DNA of 47,497 nt from Candidatus Heimdallarchaeota archaeon (GCA_019057815.1 JAHLWR010000002.1:182762-230258), one strand, 5' to 3'. Numbered from the stretch's first letter, positions 34,535 through 43,315 are shown. Program-made: numbers and translations. Notes: a model not told the origin generated them from the letters alone.

Positions 34535-34723
34535 TATTTAGAAATTATTCCCGCTCTTCATAAAAATATCTCTAGTTTTTATTGTGGTTTTTACTTGAAT
34601 CTGATTTGTTAAACTTGAAATCTTTAGAAAAACCAAAAAAATTCTGTTTTCCGCTTTTATGGCTTTAAATAATTAGAATAACAGATATTATTTTTGTAAA
34701 GCTAAAAGAGGTCAAAAAAGACA

Positions 34724-34733
34724 TTTTTTATAT
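34724..34733 (+). promoter_or_regulatory. TATA box of the site-2 protease gene
   Basis: TTTTTATATG element centred about 30 bases upstream of the GTG start at 34761, implying a very short leader and supporting that GTG as start. Confidence 0.5.
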
Positions 34734-34760
34734 GGTTGAAATGAATAGCGATTAACATAG

Positions 34761-35963
34761 GTGATTACTATAAATACGGAGTTTCTGATTCTATTAATTA
34801 TTTTTTGTGTATTCATGCTCCTTTCTGTCCTTGGTACATGGCTTAATTTGGAGAAGTATGGCTTTTTATTCTTCCCTCTTGGATTCATTTACAAAACTGA
34901 ATTTTTCAACAAAATATTAATCAAAATAGCAGATAGGGGAAAAAAACTACATGAAGTAATTTATAGATTTGGTAAAATCCTAGCTTTAGTAATTACTGGA
35001 GTGTTACTTATTTACTTCATCGTTAATCCATTTCTTTTAATGTTCAGTTCACCATTTGGTATAGGACTTAGACTTATAATTCCTGGAGTTACTATTGATC
35101 TGAAAACTGCACTTCTCTTTATAATCCCAATAATTTTTACTTTAATTCCTCATGAAATGGCTCATGCTATTATGGCTCGAAAAGAAGGTATAAAAATTAA
35201 ATCTTCAGGTATTTTTATCTTGCTTATCCTTTTTGGGGGATTTGTAGAACTTGCAAAAGACAGTTTGGAGAAAGCTCTTCCAAAGAAAAGAATCAAGGTT
35301 TACATGAATGGAGCCTCAATTAATGCTGTTTTTGCTGTAATATTTTTAGGATTATATTTTTTAACACCCGCTATATCCTTAATAGGTTTCAAACAAGCAG
35401 ATGGGGTTTTAGTTACAAATGTCTATGACGGATACCCAGCTGATAAGGTGGGTATTCAGAAAAAAGATGTCATAATAGGCATGGGTAAATATAATGAGAG
35501 TTTACAGGAAATTGTTTATATCCCTGTTAATAGTGTTAAAGATTACAATTTAATTATTTTACAATTTGATAATAACAGCTCTTTATATGTCCAACTTCTT
35601 CAAAAAGAGACTATAGTTGTAACACCTACAATAACCAACCCAATTTCAGGACAAAATGTTTCAGATAAAGTATATCTAGGAATAAATATTTTCGATTACT
35701 ATTCTCCAAGAGTCAAATGGTTATCGCCTATGATACCTTATTACTTGAATATTGAAACACTATACACATTGAATCTTTGTGTAATGGCGGTTTTTGTTAA
35801 TATGTTACCATTGGGGATTACTGATGGAGATAAAATATTTAGAGAATATATGAATCTGAAATCAAAGAACGAGAGTAAGAAAAGAAAAATATTATATGGT
35901 GTAAGAATCTTTTCTGCTTTAATTATAATACTAAATATTACATTTACAATGATTAGATGGTAG
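34761..35963 (+). CDS. Site-2 protease family membrane metalloprotease (M50)
   Basis: Intramembrane zinc protease of about 400 residues. The zinc motif HEMAH is at 131-135, at the end of a hydrophobic helix; the second metal motif LPLGITDGDK (with the Asp ligand) is near 345-358. Several membrane helices lie at about 5-28, 70-95, 115-130, 185-205, 330-350 and 380-398. The extracytoplasmic or loop segment from about 205 to 305 reads as a PDZ-like module (VLVTNVYDGYPADKVGIQKKDVIIGMG). Such enzymes process membrane-bound regulators. The start is GTG 34761. It is followed by the tRNA thiolase six bases after the stop codon (ATG 35969). Confidence 0.9.
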   Translation: MITINTEFLILLIIFCVFMLLSVLGTWLNLEKYGFLFFPLGFIYKTEFFNKILIKIADRGKKLHEVIYRFGKILALVITGVLLIYFIVNPFLLMFSSPFGIGLRLIIPGVTIDLKTALLFIIPIIFTLIPHEMAHAIMARKEGIKIKSSGIFILLILFGGFVELAKDSLEKALPKKRIKVYMNGASINAVFAVIFLGLYFLTPAISLIGFKQADGVLVTNVYDGYPADKVGIQKKDVIIGMGKYNESLQEIVYIPVNSVKDYNLIILQFDNNSSLYVQLLQKETIVVTPTITNPISGQNVSDKVYLGINIFDYYSPRVKWLSPMIPYYLNIETLYTLNLCVMAVFVNMLPLGITDGDKIFREYMNLKSKNESKKRKILYGVRIFSALIIILNITFTMIRW

Positions 35964-35968
35964 TAAAA

Positions 35969-36934
35969 ATGAAATGTACATTTTGTAAACAAGATGCCGT
36001 TTATGTTAGACCTTATGATAAATCACCATTGTGTATAGTTCATTTTAACGAGAAAATCATTAGAAGAGTCCAAAAAACAATTACAAGATATAAGATGTTT
36101 GTGAGAAAAGGTAGAATCGCAGTAGGAGTTTCAGGTGGAAAAGATAGTATTGCTTTACTTGATGTTCTTACTAAAGTTGAACATAAATTCCCTGAAAGTG
36201 AAATAGTAGCTATAACAATTGATGAGGGAATAGAAGGATATAGAGAAGAAGGAATGAAATTTGCAAAAAAGCATGTTGAAAGATTAGATTTGGAGCATCA
36301 TGTTTTTTCCTTCAAAAAAGATTTTGGTTATGATTTAGACGAAATTATTGGAATTTTAGGGGAAAGAGGTAAAGGAAGAGAATATGGTGCTTGTAGCTAC
36401 TGTGGAATATTAAGAAGAAAACTGCTTAACTTAGCTGCTAGGGAAGTAGGTGCTAATGTTATTGCTACAGGGCATAATTTAGAAGATGAAGCTGAAACAA
36501 TTCTCTTAAATGTTATCAGAGGAGACACGTTACAGTTAGGTAGATTGGATCCTCATCCACGTAAAATACATGAGACTTTAATACCTAGAGCTAAACCATT
36601 TAGGCTCACTCCCCAAGCAGAAATCGTAATGTATTGTTATATAAACGATTTAGAATACCAAGAAATTCAATGCCCTTATGCTGTTGAAGCATTCCGGGGT
36701 ATAGTCAGGGATTTTATTTTTAAAACGCAAGAAAAACAGCCTATGTTGTGCTTTAGCATAGTTAGGGGACAAGACAAAATAAGACCAATTTTACAAACAG
36801 TAGAAGCGACAAAAAAACTTCAAAATTGTCAAAAATGTGGTGATGCGACAACAAATAGTCTATGTAAAGGCTGTTGGTTAAAAGAAAAAATAGAAAACAT
36901 TGAGCAAATAAAAGAAGGAAGAGGAGGAACTTAA
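35969..36934 (+). CDS. TtuA/Ncs6 family tRNA 2-thiolation enzyme
   Basis: ATP-dependent sulfurtransferase that thiolates tRNA uridine (position 54 for TtuA, 34 for Ncs6-type). N-terminal zinc knuckles (CTFCKQ and CIVH), PP-loop SGGKDS at about residue 55-60, CSYCGILRR and QCPYAVEAF supplying three cysteines that can hold an [4Fe-4S] cluster as in TtuA, and a C-terminal zinc site CQKCGDATTNSLCKGCW. I start at ATG 35969 (MKCTFC), five bases after the protease stop; the frame also opens at ATG 35957 overlapping it. Which uridine is the target cannot be decided here. Confidence 0.9.
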   Translation: MKCTFCKQDAVYVRPYDKSPLCIVHFNEKIIRRVQKTITRYKMFVRKGRIAVGVSGGKDSIALLDVLTKVEHKFPESEIVAITIDEGIEGYREEGMKFAKKHVERLDLEHHVFSFKKDFGYDLDEIIGILGERGKGREYGACSYCGILRRKLLNLAAREVGANVIATGHNLEDEAETILLNVIRGDTLQLGRLDPHPRKIHETLIPRAKPFRLTPQAEIVMYCYINDLEYQEIQCPYAVEAFRGIVRDFIFKTQEKQPMLCFSIVRGQDKIRPILQTVEATKKLQNCQKCGDATTNSLCKGCWLKEKIENIEQIKEGRGGT

Positions 36935-37536
36935 CTTGATTTTTGTCCGCAGTTCATGCAAAACTTGTCTTTTGATTTCAATTTCGCTCCACAGTATTCA
37001 CAGAAACTAGAACTTGAGGATTTTGATTTTTGTTGTGTGTAAGGTTGGCTTGAAGGTGTGTATGGCGAGCTAGAAGGTGTGTAAGGCTGTGATGAATATC
37101 CTGAAGGAGGTCTACTTCTTCGACTAAACGATCTAATTATACTGAAGACAATGAGAATGAATATTACAATAAAACCAATGGGGAATATAGTGAATGTGAA
37201 CCAGAAGAAATCTACATCTAAGACAATCATAATGATAACAGCAATAATAAGTGGAAACAGAAGGAAAGATAAAAATCCACAAGGTGACCTTCTATATCTT
37301 CTATGACCATACCACCCATAATGTCCTCGATAAGGTCGTCTACCATAATATCCTCTACTACCAATATAAGTTCGAGAACGAGAAGATGGTCTATGTCCTC
37401 TACTACCCGAAAAACTAGTCCTTCTTACACCACTTCCTCCTACTCTTCTAAATGACCCAGAGCTTCTGGATCTGGAACCGAATGATCGAGAACCACGCGA
37501 ACCTATTGAACGAGATCTTCCACCACGAACAGGCAT
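36931..37536 (-). CDS. RS/RG-rich membrane protein with C-terminal zinc ribbon
   Basis: 201 residues in four parts. Residues about 1-85 are Arg/Ser/Gly-rich low complexity (many RS, SR and RG steps, plus Tyr/His-Gly repeats). Two membrane helices follow (about 88-107 and 113-135), then a Pro/Ser/Tyr tail with repeated PYTPSS units (about 147-170) and a zinc ribbon CEYCGAKLKSKDKFCMNCGQ. Zinc-ribbon-TM proteins are common in archaea, but the long disordered basic segment is unusual and could bind RNA or acidic lipids. Starts at ATG 37536. Its stop overlaps the tRNA-thiolase gene end by four bases (convergent). Confidence 0.7.
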   Translation of the reverse strand: MPVRGGRSRSIGSRGSRSFGSRSRSSGSFRRVGGSGVRRTSFSGSRGHRPSSRSRTYIGSRGYYGRRPYRGHYGWYGHRRYRRSPCGFLSFLLFPLIIAVIIMIVLDVDFFWFTFTIFPIGFIVIFILIVFSIIRSFSRRSRPPSGYSSQPYTPSSSPYTPSSQPYTQQKSKSSSSSFCEYCGAKLKSKDKFCMNCGQKSS

Positions 37537-37667
37537 TCTAAGAAATTAAAGATTGAAGTTCAATATAAACTATTGCAAATATAAACATCCCTATGAGCTT
37601 ACCTTGAAAGTAATAAAGCAATAAAAAAAAGAAAAACTACTATAGTAGTTTACTGAAGTTAATTGAT

Positions 37668-37883
37668 CTATTCAGTCTTGACAGTAAATACTTTGACTAG
37701 TTGCAGTATGCAGATAACTGCTACCAAATATGCAATAAAAGCTATAGGACTCCACCAAGCACTAGTTGAGGTACCAAAGAATGCAGTGAGCATTCCGAAA
37801 TCTACTGCCATGTCTAGATATCCAATTGCAAGAAATAGGCCTACTACTGTCTGAATTGCTGAGATTATTTTATATCCTGCCAT
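37668..37883 (-). CDS. 71-residue two-helix membrane microprotein (copy A)
   Basis: Starts MAGYKIISAIQTVVGLFLAI and has two membrane helices (about 6-28 and 44-64) joined by a loop with AFFGTSTSAWWS, ending in a short charged tail. About 40 of the first 69 residues match the copy at 38599-38820 by eye, including the full FFG-STS-WWS loop. RBS-like AGAAGGTC lies nine bases before ATG 37883 and an AT-rich ATTTTTATAC element further upstream. The SRP RNA gene separates the two copies. Function unknown. Confidence 0.75.
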   Translation of the reverse strand: MAGYKIISAIQTVVGLFLAIGYLDMAVDFGMLTAFFGTSTSAWWSPIAFIAYLVAVICILQLVKVFTVKTE

Positions 37884-38009
37884 GTATTGACCTTCTGATA
37901 AGTGTATAAAAATATTGTTGACATATTAGTATGTATTATTATTTCATGTTTAACTTGATTTTATGACCATTTTAACAAATTAAAACAGCGAAAAAAATCA
38001 TAAATGTTC

Positions 38010-38022
38010 ATAAAGAAAAAAA
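38010..38022 (-). terminator. T-rich transcription end of SRP RNA
   Basis: A run of seven T on the minus strand (38022-38016), then C and more T, lies directly past the predicted SRP RNA 3' end, with a second T-run at about 37996-37990. Archaeal RNA polymerase terminates on such T-tracts. Confidence 0.5.
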
Positions 38023-38027
38023 TTGTT

Positions 38028-38363
38028 GAAACTAAAACCGTTTGTAGGGACCTAAAGTTCGATTCCACATCAGAAGCCGTTTCTTACTCTTAAGCTCCAC
38101 GCTGATTGCTACAAGCATCATATATTGACCTTAGCGCTGCTTACTTCCGTACCTCGCGCAGTTTGATCTTATCCTTTCTAACAGCTTCCTCCGAAGCTGC
38201 CTCTAGAATATACAATCCCATAGGTCAACGCTTCGACGCCATCCAAATAAGGCGTATCAACCTCAATGAAACCTCAGCAGTAGCATTCACCCTGGCATAT
38301 AGAGCATTTCCAGTGCAGGGTAGCCCTAGCTCCCCAGCTAGTCCTAACTACCGATTCAGTTTC
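38028..38363 (-). ncRNA. Signal recognition particle (7S) RNA
   Basis: Scaffold RNA of the archaeal SRP. On the minus strand the S-domain helix 8 is unmistakable: GCGCGAGGTACGGAAGTAAG, then CAGCGC, with the GGAA tetraloop (38149-38146) and the AGG/AGCAG symmetric loop that binds SRP54, at about 38161-38134. The 5' side has two adjacent short hairpins (CTAGC-TGGGG-AGCTAG and GGGCTACCC) expected for helices 3 and 4 of the Alu domain. The proposed ends pair as helix 1 (GAAACTGAATCGG region with the CCGT-TTTAGTTTC-side complement, about 15 of 21 positions plus wobbles). Ends are approximate. A TATA-like box sits about 26 bases upstream. Confidence 0.9.
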
Positions 38364-38383
38364 TTACCTTATCTGATGAACAG

Positions 38384-38394
38384 TAAATTTAAAC
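38384..38394 (-). promoter_or_regulatory. TATA box of the SRP RNA gene
   Basis: GTTTAAATTTA on the minus strand, centred about 26 bases upstream of the predicted SRP RNA 5' end at 38363, the normal archaeal distance. Confidence 0.55.
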
Positions 38395-38598
38395 ATTGCT
38401 ATTTCTGGGAGCAAAACAGTTAAACTTTTTATAAGAATCAGAGAAATTATAAAAAAAGAAAAGAAAATACGTTATTTATGTAGCGAATTTCATGCAAGTA
38501 GTCAATTACTTACATTAAATTGTGTAACTTAAAGCCAATCAAGGCTTCTTTTCTCAGATTTTTTTCCTCTTATTATTTGTTTGCATTATCAATCCGTT

Positions 38599-38820
38599 CT
38601 AGCTCTTTCCTTCTGTGACGATGAAGCATTTAACCAATTGTAAAATTGCTACTACCGCAAATAAGTAAGCCCAAAAGGCAAATACAGACCACCAATCAGA
38701 AGTCGAGGCTCCAAAAAATGCTTCATTCATCCCAAATTCTACTGACAAATCTAATATAGAGACAGCAGTAAAAAGAATGAATATGGATTGAAAAAATGAC
38801 AAGATTCTATAACCAGCCAT
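38599..38820 (-). CDS. 73-residue two-helix membrane microprotein (copy B)
   Basis: Starts MAGYRILSFFQSIFILFTAV, two membrane helices (about 6-26 and 45-65) joined by AFFGASTSDWWS, with a short tail ending TEGKS. Paralogue of the 37668-37883 protein on the other side of the SRP RNA gene. The conserved MAGY start and the FFG-STS-WWS loop suggest a specific interaction surface, perhaps for oligomer formation. It starts at ATG 38820 and is divergent from the hydrogenase maturation protease gene, sharing a 48-bp AT-rich region that contains AATATAT. Confidence 0.75.
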   Translation of the reverse strand: MAGYRILSFFQSIFILFTAVSILDLSVEFGMNEAFFGASTSDWWSVFAFWAYLFAVVAILQLVKCFIVTEGKS

Positions 38821-38868
38821 ATGGTTAATTAACAGTAATCCTTTAAGAATATATCCAAATAAACTTGG

Positions 38869-39468
38869 ATGACTAAAACTAACTATTATTTCTTACAGAA
38901 AGAAGAATTTATCAATAACAATATATTCACTAAAATGATGCCTAAATCCATTGAAAATCAGTTTACAGATGAGTTTATACAGAAAATAGATCGTTTTTTG
39001 GATAAAGCAAATGTTTTAGCTATTCTGGGTGTAGGAAATGAAGATAATGGGGATGATGCGGTTGGTTTATACATAACGCGTATTTTACAGAAAGCAAGTT
39101 TAGCCAATTGGGTTGAAATTTTCTACTGTGAGCGTGTTCCTGAACATTTTTTAGGAAAACTAGACAAGTTAAAACCTAACAGGATAATAGTTCTAGATGC
39201 AACCGATATGAAAGAAATACCAGGAGCAATCGCAATATTTCCTAAAGAGATGATTTCTCAAGGTTATCATTTCTCAACTCACACACTCTCCTTAACAATG
39301 CTTGAAGAATTTTTAAAACCATCAATAAAAGATTTAAAAACTTTATATGTGGGTATTCAACCAAAATATACTGTTTTTGAAACGCCTTTGTCAGAAGAAT
39401 GTAAGAAGGAAGGAGAGGAGTTTGCAAAACTGCTTATAGAACGAATCAAGTTACGAAATGAAAAGTGA
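38869..39468 (+). CDS. Hydrogenase maturation endopeptidase (HycI/HyaD type)
   Basis: Nickel-dependent protease that trims the C-terminus of the [NiFe] hydrogenase large subunit after metal insertion. The family start LAILGVGNEDNGDDAVGLYI (Asn/Glu/Asp near metal) lies at about 50-70; IIVLDATDMKEIPGAIAIF contains the second Asp; HTLSLTMLEEFL carries the conserved His; and LYVGIQPKYTVFETPLSEEC closes. From ATG 38869 it has 199 residues with an N-terminal extension; the in-frame ATG at 38938 (residue 24) gives a more usual size. It lies beside the hydrogenase small-subunit gene but on the opposite strand. Confidence 0.88.
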   Translation: MTKTNYYFLQKEEFINNNIFTKMMPKSIENQFTDEFIQKIDRFLDKANVLAILGVGNEDNGDDAVGLYITRILQKASLANWVEIFYCERVPEHFLGKLDKLKPNRIIVLDATDMKEIPGAIAIFPKEMISQGYHFSTHTLSLTMLEEFLKPSIKDLKTLYVGIQPKYTVFETPLSEECKKEGEEFAKLLIERIKLRNEK

Positions 39469-39681
39469 ATTTTTCTCGTTTTGCAAGAAAATAGAAGAAT
39501 CCCACTGAAGGTAAATGCTATTTTACATACAGAAGAAGTGTTGTGTACTAGTTGCTACTTTATTTGGGACAGTTTTATCTTCAGTCGTTGCCATTATCGT
39601 AGATTTTATCTACTTAATTTTGTGAAAAAAATCATAGATAAAAATAAAATTCTGAAATTAGAAAAAGAAGGAAAAGAGAGA

Positions 39682-40164
39682 TTATTGTTCTTGAGGTATT
39701 TCTTTTTTCTCAATCCCAATCAAATCTACTTTTAGTTTGCCAAGCAATGCTACAATAGCAGCTATTATGTTTTCTGGTCTAGGAGGACACCCATAAACCC
39801 AAGCATCTATAGGAAGCATCTTATCAATACCTCCAAGAACAAAAGGGCATTCCTGGAATACTCCACCAGTCGTACAACAATTTCCCACTGCTACCACAAA
39901 CTTAGGTGCAGGCATTTGCTCATATACTCTTTTTACCCTTTCCGCAACTTGTAATGTTACAGCTCCTGTTATTACTAATACTTCAGCTTGTCGAGGTGTT
40001 CCTCTTAGCAATATCCCATATTGTTCGAGATCAAACCTTGGTGTAAGAGCATCTACAATTTCAATATCACAGCCATTGCAACCACCAGCGTTCATATGAA
40101 TAATCCATGGTGATCTTACTGCACAATTTACCGCAAGTTTTTTCAGCCAACCCATCATTCTCAA
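39682..40164 (-). CDS. Group 4 [NiFe]-hydrogenase small subunit (NuoB/MbhJ-like)
   Basis: Electron-transfer subunit that holds the proximal [4Fe-4S] cluster next to the NiFe site. The four expected cysteines are in GGCNGCDIE (C29 and C32), GNCCTTGG (about 95) and YGCPPRPENI (about 128). At 160 residues it is the short NuoB-like form without a signal peptide, as in membrane-bound hydrogenases of the Mbh/Ech/Hyf kind. Its start overlaps the ferredoxin gene stop by four bases. It is the last gene of the NuoC-large-ferredoxin-small unit. Confidence 0.92.
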   Translation of the reverse strand: MRMMGWLKKLAVNCAVRSPWIIHMNAGGCNGCDIEIVDALTPRFDLEQYGILLRGTPRQAEVLVITGAVTLQVAERVKRVYEQMPAPKFVVAVGNCCTTGGVFQECPFVLGGIDKMLPIDAWVYGCPPRPENIIAAIVALLGKLKVDLIGIEKKEIPQEQ

Positions 40165-40634
40165 CTCCTGAACTCCTCAATCTCTTTGATTGTTTTTGCA
40201 CCTTCTTCAATAACCTCTGCTAGTTTCTTTTCAGCTTTTTCACCTTTGAAGCTACCTTTAGCACAAATCATCTCATAGTCTTGTCTAACATTGAATGAGA
40301 ACAAAGAAACAGACAAAGATGGTTCTCTATCAATGTGAATTGCATCTTTTGGACAGTAGGTTTGACAATGCCCACACCACATACATTGAGGACGTAAAAG
40401 CCATATCATCCCATTATCTTTGTCATCTTTCTCCATCCACAAACAATGAGTTGGACATACTTTTACACATGTTCCACACATTATACACTTTTCTTCGATA
40501 ATTCTAGGAATAGTTCGAATATCTTCTGGAGGGGGATGTTTTTCTAGTCTTTCAGAAATATGTAATGTTACAGGTCCTTTTACTTGATTTTTTATTGCTT
40601 CTCCTCCCATCACTAGTAGTTTTTTCTTAGACAT
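40161..40634 (-). CDS. Two-[4Fe-4S] ferredoxin subunit (NuoI/MbhN-like)
   Basis: Carries electrons between ferredoxin and the small subunit. Two cluster motifs are seen: CIMCGTCVKVCPTHCLW (about 50-66) and CMWCGHCQTYCPKDAIH (about 83-99), each C-x2-C-x2-C-x3-C. The flanks are longer than in a free ferredoxin, and the C-terminal tail (GEKAEKKLAEVIEEGAKTIKEI) is a charged helix. It starts at ATG 40634, ten bases after the large-subunit stop, and overlaps the small-subunit start. Confidence 0.92.
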   Translation of the reverse strand: MSKKKLLVMGGEAIKNQVKGPVTLHISERLEKHPPPEDIRTIPRIIEEKCIMCGTCVKVCPTHCLWMEKDDKDNGMIWLLRPQCMWCGHCQTYCPKDAIHIDREPSLSVSLFSFNVRQDYEMICAKGSFKGEKAEKKLAEVIEEGAKTIKEIEEFRS

Positions 40635-40644
40635 TCATTTCACC

Positions 40645-41901
40645 TCAGAAAAAGGGTCTATTATATTTCTTTGCTTTTATAGCTTTTAGGGCAAATTCAT
40701 CTTGCCCCATAATCTTCTTTTCACCAGTTGATTGGTTAATTATCATCACTCTATTAGTGCAAGAGAAACAAGGATCATAGCTTCTAAGAATTACAGGCAT
40801 ATCAGCGATATATTCACCATCCATTCTTTTGAGTGTAGCATCAATGTTACCCAAAGATGGTGCTCTTATTTTATATCTTTCCGGTTTATCTGTTCCATTA
40901 GCAATTCCGTAATGAATGTCCTCACCTCTAGGGGCTTCAGCTCTAGTCATGTATTTGCCTTCAGAAATTCGGGGTTTAACTCGTTGTAACAACTCTCCTG
41001 AAGCTGTTTCTAACCGATCCAGTATTTGATTAAGCATTCTAAGTGATTCTAGTGTTTCATCTAGTCTAACTAAAGTTGTTGCTAGTACGTCTCCTTCAGT
41101 ATAATAAACTAAGTTCCAATCAATATCGTCATACAGTTCATAGGGGAAAGTTTTTCTGATATCATATGGCAATCCTGATCCTCTAGCGGTAGGTCCATTA
41201 GGTGTTAGTTTCTTTGCATCTTCTTTTGTTAAGACACCTACATTTTCTAGCCTATTTACTATGGATGCTTCTTCTGTAAATACTTTCTTATGATATTCAA
41301 CTTGTTTTATTAAATCATTAATCATTGGCCTTGCTTTGTCAGCTCTTTCTTTAGGAAGATCTCTCTTCACACCACCAATCAACATCAGTGCTGGATTTAC
41401 TCTATTTCCAGAGATATCTTCAACTATATCCATGATTATCTCACGGTCCCTCCAAGTCACGTGGAATAAGGTGTCAAATCCAGTATCATGAGCAAGTATT
41501 CCATACCACAACATGTGTGAATGTACTCGTTCTGCTTCACAACTAAACATGCGTATTAATCTAGCTCTTTCGGAGATTTGATCTTCAATACCAGCCAAAC
41601 GTTCAACTAGACGAACATAGACATTCTGGTGAACAGCACTGCAGATACCACAGGCTCGAGGAATAAGCATGGTGTTTTGACGCCAAGTACGCGCTTCCAT
41701 CGCTTTTTCCATTCCACGGAGGTTAAAACCTATACGAATATTCGCTTCAACCACACGCTCACCTTTTACATGAATAATGAAGTGAGCAGGTTCTTCTGCC
41801 CAAGGATGTTGAGGTCCTACGAAAATATGGTGATCAGCTCCAAGAGGGGCATCGCTACCATCTGTTAGTACTCTAAATCTTGATCTAAAATCTTCTGCCA
41901 T
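40645..41901 (-). CDS. Group 4 [NiFe]-hydrogenase large subunit (NuoD/MbhL-like)
   Basis: Catalytic subunit holding the NiFe(CN)2CO site. Both nickel-ligand pairs are intact: C84/C87 in PRACGICSAVHQ and C378/C381 in YDPCFSCTNR. This separates it from complex I NuoD, where they are lost. After C381 there are 37 residues, the kind of C-terminal extension removed by the maturation protease encoded nearby. The length of 418 residues is normal for group 4. Its start lies two bases from the NuoC-like stop, indicating coupling. Confidence 0.95.
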   Translation of the reverse strand: MAEDFRSRFRVLTDGSDAPLGADHHIFVGPQHPWAEEPAHFIIHVKGERVVEANIRIGFNLRGMEKAMEARTWRQNTMLIPRACGICSAVHQNVYVRLVERLAGIEDQISERARLIRMFSCEAERVHSHMLWYGILAHDTGFDTLFHVTWRDREIIMDIVEDISGNRVNPALMLIGGVKRDLPKERADKARPMINDLIKQVEYHKKVFTEEASIVNRLENVGVLTKEDAKKLTPNGPTARGSGLPYDIRKTFPYELYDDIDWNLVYYTEGDVLATTLVRLDETLESLRMLNQILDRLETASGELLQRVKPRISEGKYMTRAEAPRGEDIHYGIANGTDKPERYKIRAPSLGNIDATLKRMDGEYIADMPVILRSYDPCFSCTNRVMIINQSTGEKKIMGQDEFALKAIKAKKYNRPFF

Positions 41902-41903
41902 AC

Positions 41904-42434
41904 TTAATCATCCTCTGATATCTGTTTTGCTAGATTCAGTGTGATTTCTCTTATCTGTTCCCAGCTATATTCTTTTTTCATCGGTCTTACATCATCTGGC
42001 CATTTCTCTGGAAGTATTAACCGTTCCATGAATGGATGGTCATTAAAGTAAATCCCATAGAAATCGTAACATTCACGTTCATAATAATCAGCTGCTACAA
42101 AGAAGTCTATCATACTTGGTGTTTTTGGATTATCTTTGTCAATTTTAGTAATGATGAAGTTAATTGGTATTTCTTTAACTTCTTCTTCTATTCGATGTTG
42201 TATATGATAACAAACATTGAATGAATCATCTTTTTCGTAGGCTGATATTGTTGTGAGATGATAAATTCCCGCGTCATCATGAAGAATTTTCATTAAAGCG
42301 TATGCTTTTTCAAAAGGGCTTATTATATCAAAATGCCCTTCTTCGACCTTAACTACTTCTTCTACAAAATCTTTAGGTATAGTTATGTTCAAAATATTCT
42401 CTAATTCACTGAGTGCATCACTCATAAGAGTCAA
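41904..42434 (-). CDS. NuoC/MbhK-like 30-kDa hydrogenase subunit
   Basis: 176-residue subunit that docks with the large subunit. The complex I 30-kDa signature ADYYERECYDFYGIYFNDHPFMERLILPEKW lies around residues 112-142, followed by RPMKKEY. It starts at ATG 42434, the first gene of the four-gene hydrogenase unit, with an AT-rich stretch of about 118 bp (containing CTATAAAAAAA-like sequence) toward the next ORF. Confidence 0.9.
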   Translation of the reverse strand: MTLMSDALSELENILNITIPKDFVEEVVKVEEGHFDIISPFEKAYALMKILHDDAGIYHLTTISAYEKDDSFNVCYHIQHRIEEEVKEIPINFIITKIDKDNPKTPSMIDFFVAADYYERECYDFYGIYFNDHPFMERLILPEKWPDDVRPMKKEYSWEQIREITLNLAKQISEDD

Positions 42435-42552
42435 CTCTAGATATGCTATTGTAGGATTTTGCTAGCTATAAAAAAAGGTTATGCTTCACAAATACAAAAA
42501 AATAATTTTTTGTGATATTTACATAGCTAATAAAAAGAAAAAAAGGTTAATC

Positions 42553-43239
42553 CTAACCTGTATGAACAAGAACATAATCATTATCTTTGTATTGTTCAGG
42601 AATCTCTTGTAAATAGTAACCTCGTATTTGTAGAGCAAGAAGATTGGAAAAAGCCCAAGGCATCATATTATAGCTTTTATAGCTGAAAACTTCATCAGAA
42701 ATCCACTTTCCTTCTTTTTCTTTATTCTTTATCCACTCACTAATGGAAATGAATCTTCCCGTATAAAGGACACCTATAGATTTTTCAAAAAGCCCAGGTA
42801 TAGAACGAATAAGGTTTTTACTCAGAATTTCATTATCTTTGTCATCGGTCTCCAGAAGCGCCTTTAATATCTCAGCTTTTATAGTGTCATTACTACCGAC
42901 TGAAGGTTTCATGGTTGGAAACCTTTCAAATGCAGGATCTATAGCTTTTTCCTCACATAGAAAGGCTCTTTCCATCACGTTTCTGAATTTATACCCTCTA
43001 ATACATAGAACAATAATATAGGAAATTTCAGCATTACTTAGTTTTTCATTTCGTTTAACAAAATCTATCCCGTCTTTTATGCTCATAGGGGTTATTGAGT
43101 CTCCTCTACATTCTTCCGAATCTAAAATTTCAGGTAAATTACTGGACAAATTTGTATACAAAAATTGGTTTGATTTGGTGCTAAAATCGACTATGTTTCT
43201 CAAAATTTGAGCATCGGCAGCATTATCTCCAAATATCAT
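42553..43239 (-). CDS. Unknown ORF ending in a hypC-like tail
   Basis: 228 residues, no recognised domain. It is soluble, with a mostly helical pattern, and has several segments such as SNAEISYIIVLCIRGYKFRNVMERAFLCEEKAI. The last eight residues are DYVLVHTG followed by a stop, identical to the end of the second strand region of HypC encoded just upstream. The DNA there is identical over 20 bases (42560-42579 versus 43395-43414), in the same frame. This implies that the 3' end was formed by local duplication or recombination with hypC. It lies between hypC and the hydrogenase structural genes on the same strand and may be a maturation-linked protein or a decaying gene. Confidence 0.6.
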   Translation of the reverse strand: MIFGDNAADAQILRNIVDFSTKSNQFLYTNLSSNLPEILDSEECRGDSITPMSIKDGIDFVKRNEKLSNAEISYIIVLCIRGYKFRNVMERAFLCEEKAIDPAFERFPTMKPSVGSNDTIKAEILKALLETDDKDNEILSKNLIRSIPGLFEKSIGVLYTGRFISISEWIKNKEKEGKWISDEVFSYKSYNMMPWAFSNLLALQIRGYYLQEIPEQYKDNDYVLVHTG

Positions 43240-43315
43240 TTCATGAGATATAGAAATACTTTCTATTTAACTTATTCGGATTTTTAACCAAAAAAATGAC
43301 AAGTAAATAATGTTA

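Noticed and set aside
38106-38423. Open frame of 105 codons on the plus strand
   Set aside because: It lies antisense across the SRP RNA gene, which explains the higher G+C and absence of stops; the sequence has RNA structure and no protein-like pattern.
39481-39735. 84-codon plus-strand frame with TTG start between protease and hydrogenase small subunit
   Set aside because: No ribosome site, its 3' part is antisense to the end of the small-subunit gene, and its composition (Phe/Tyr/Arg-rich) does not look like a real protein.
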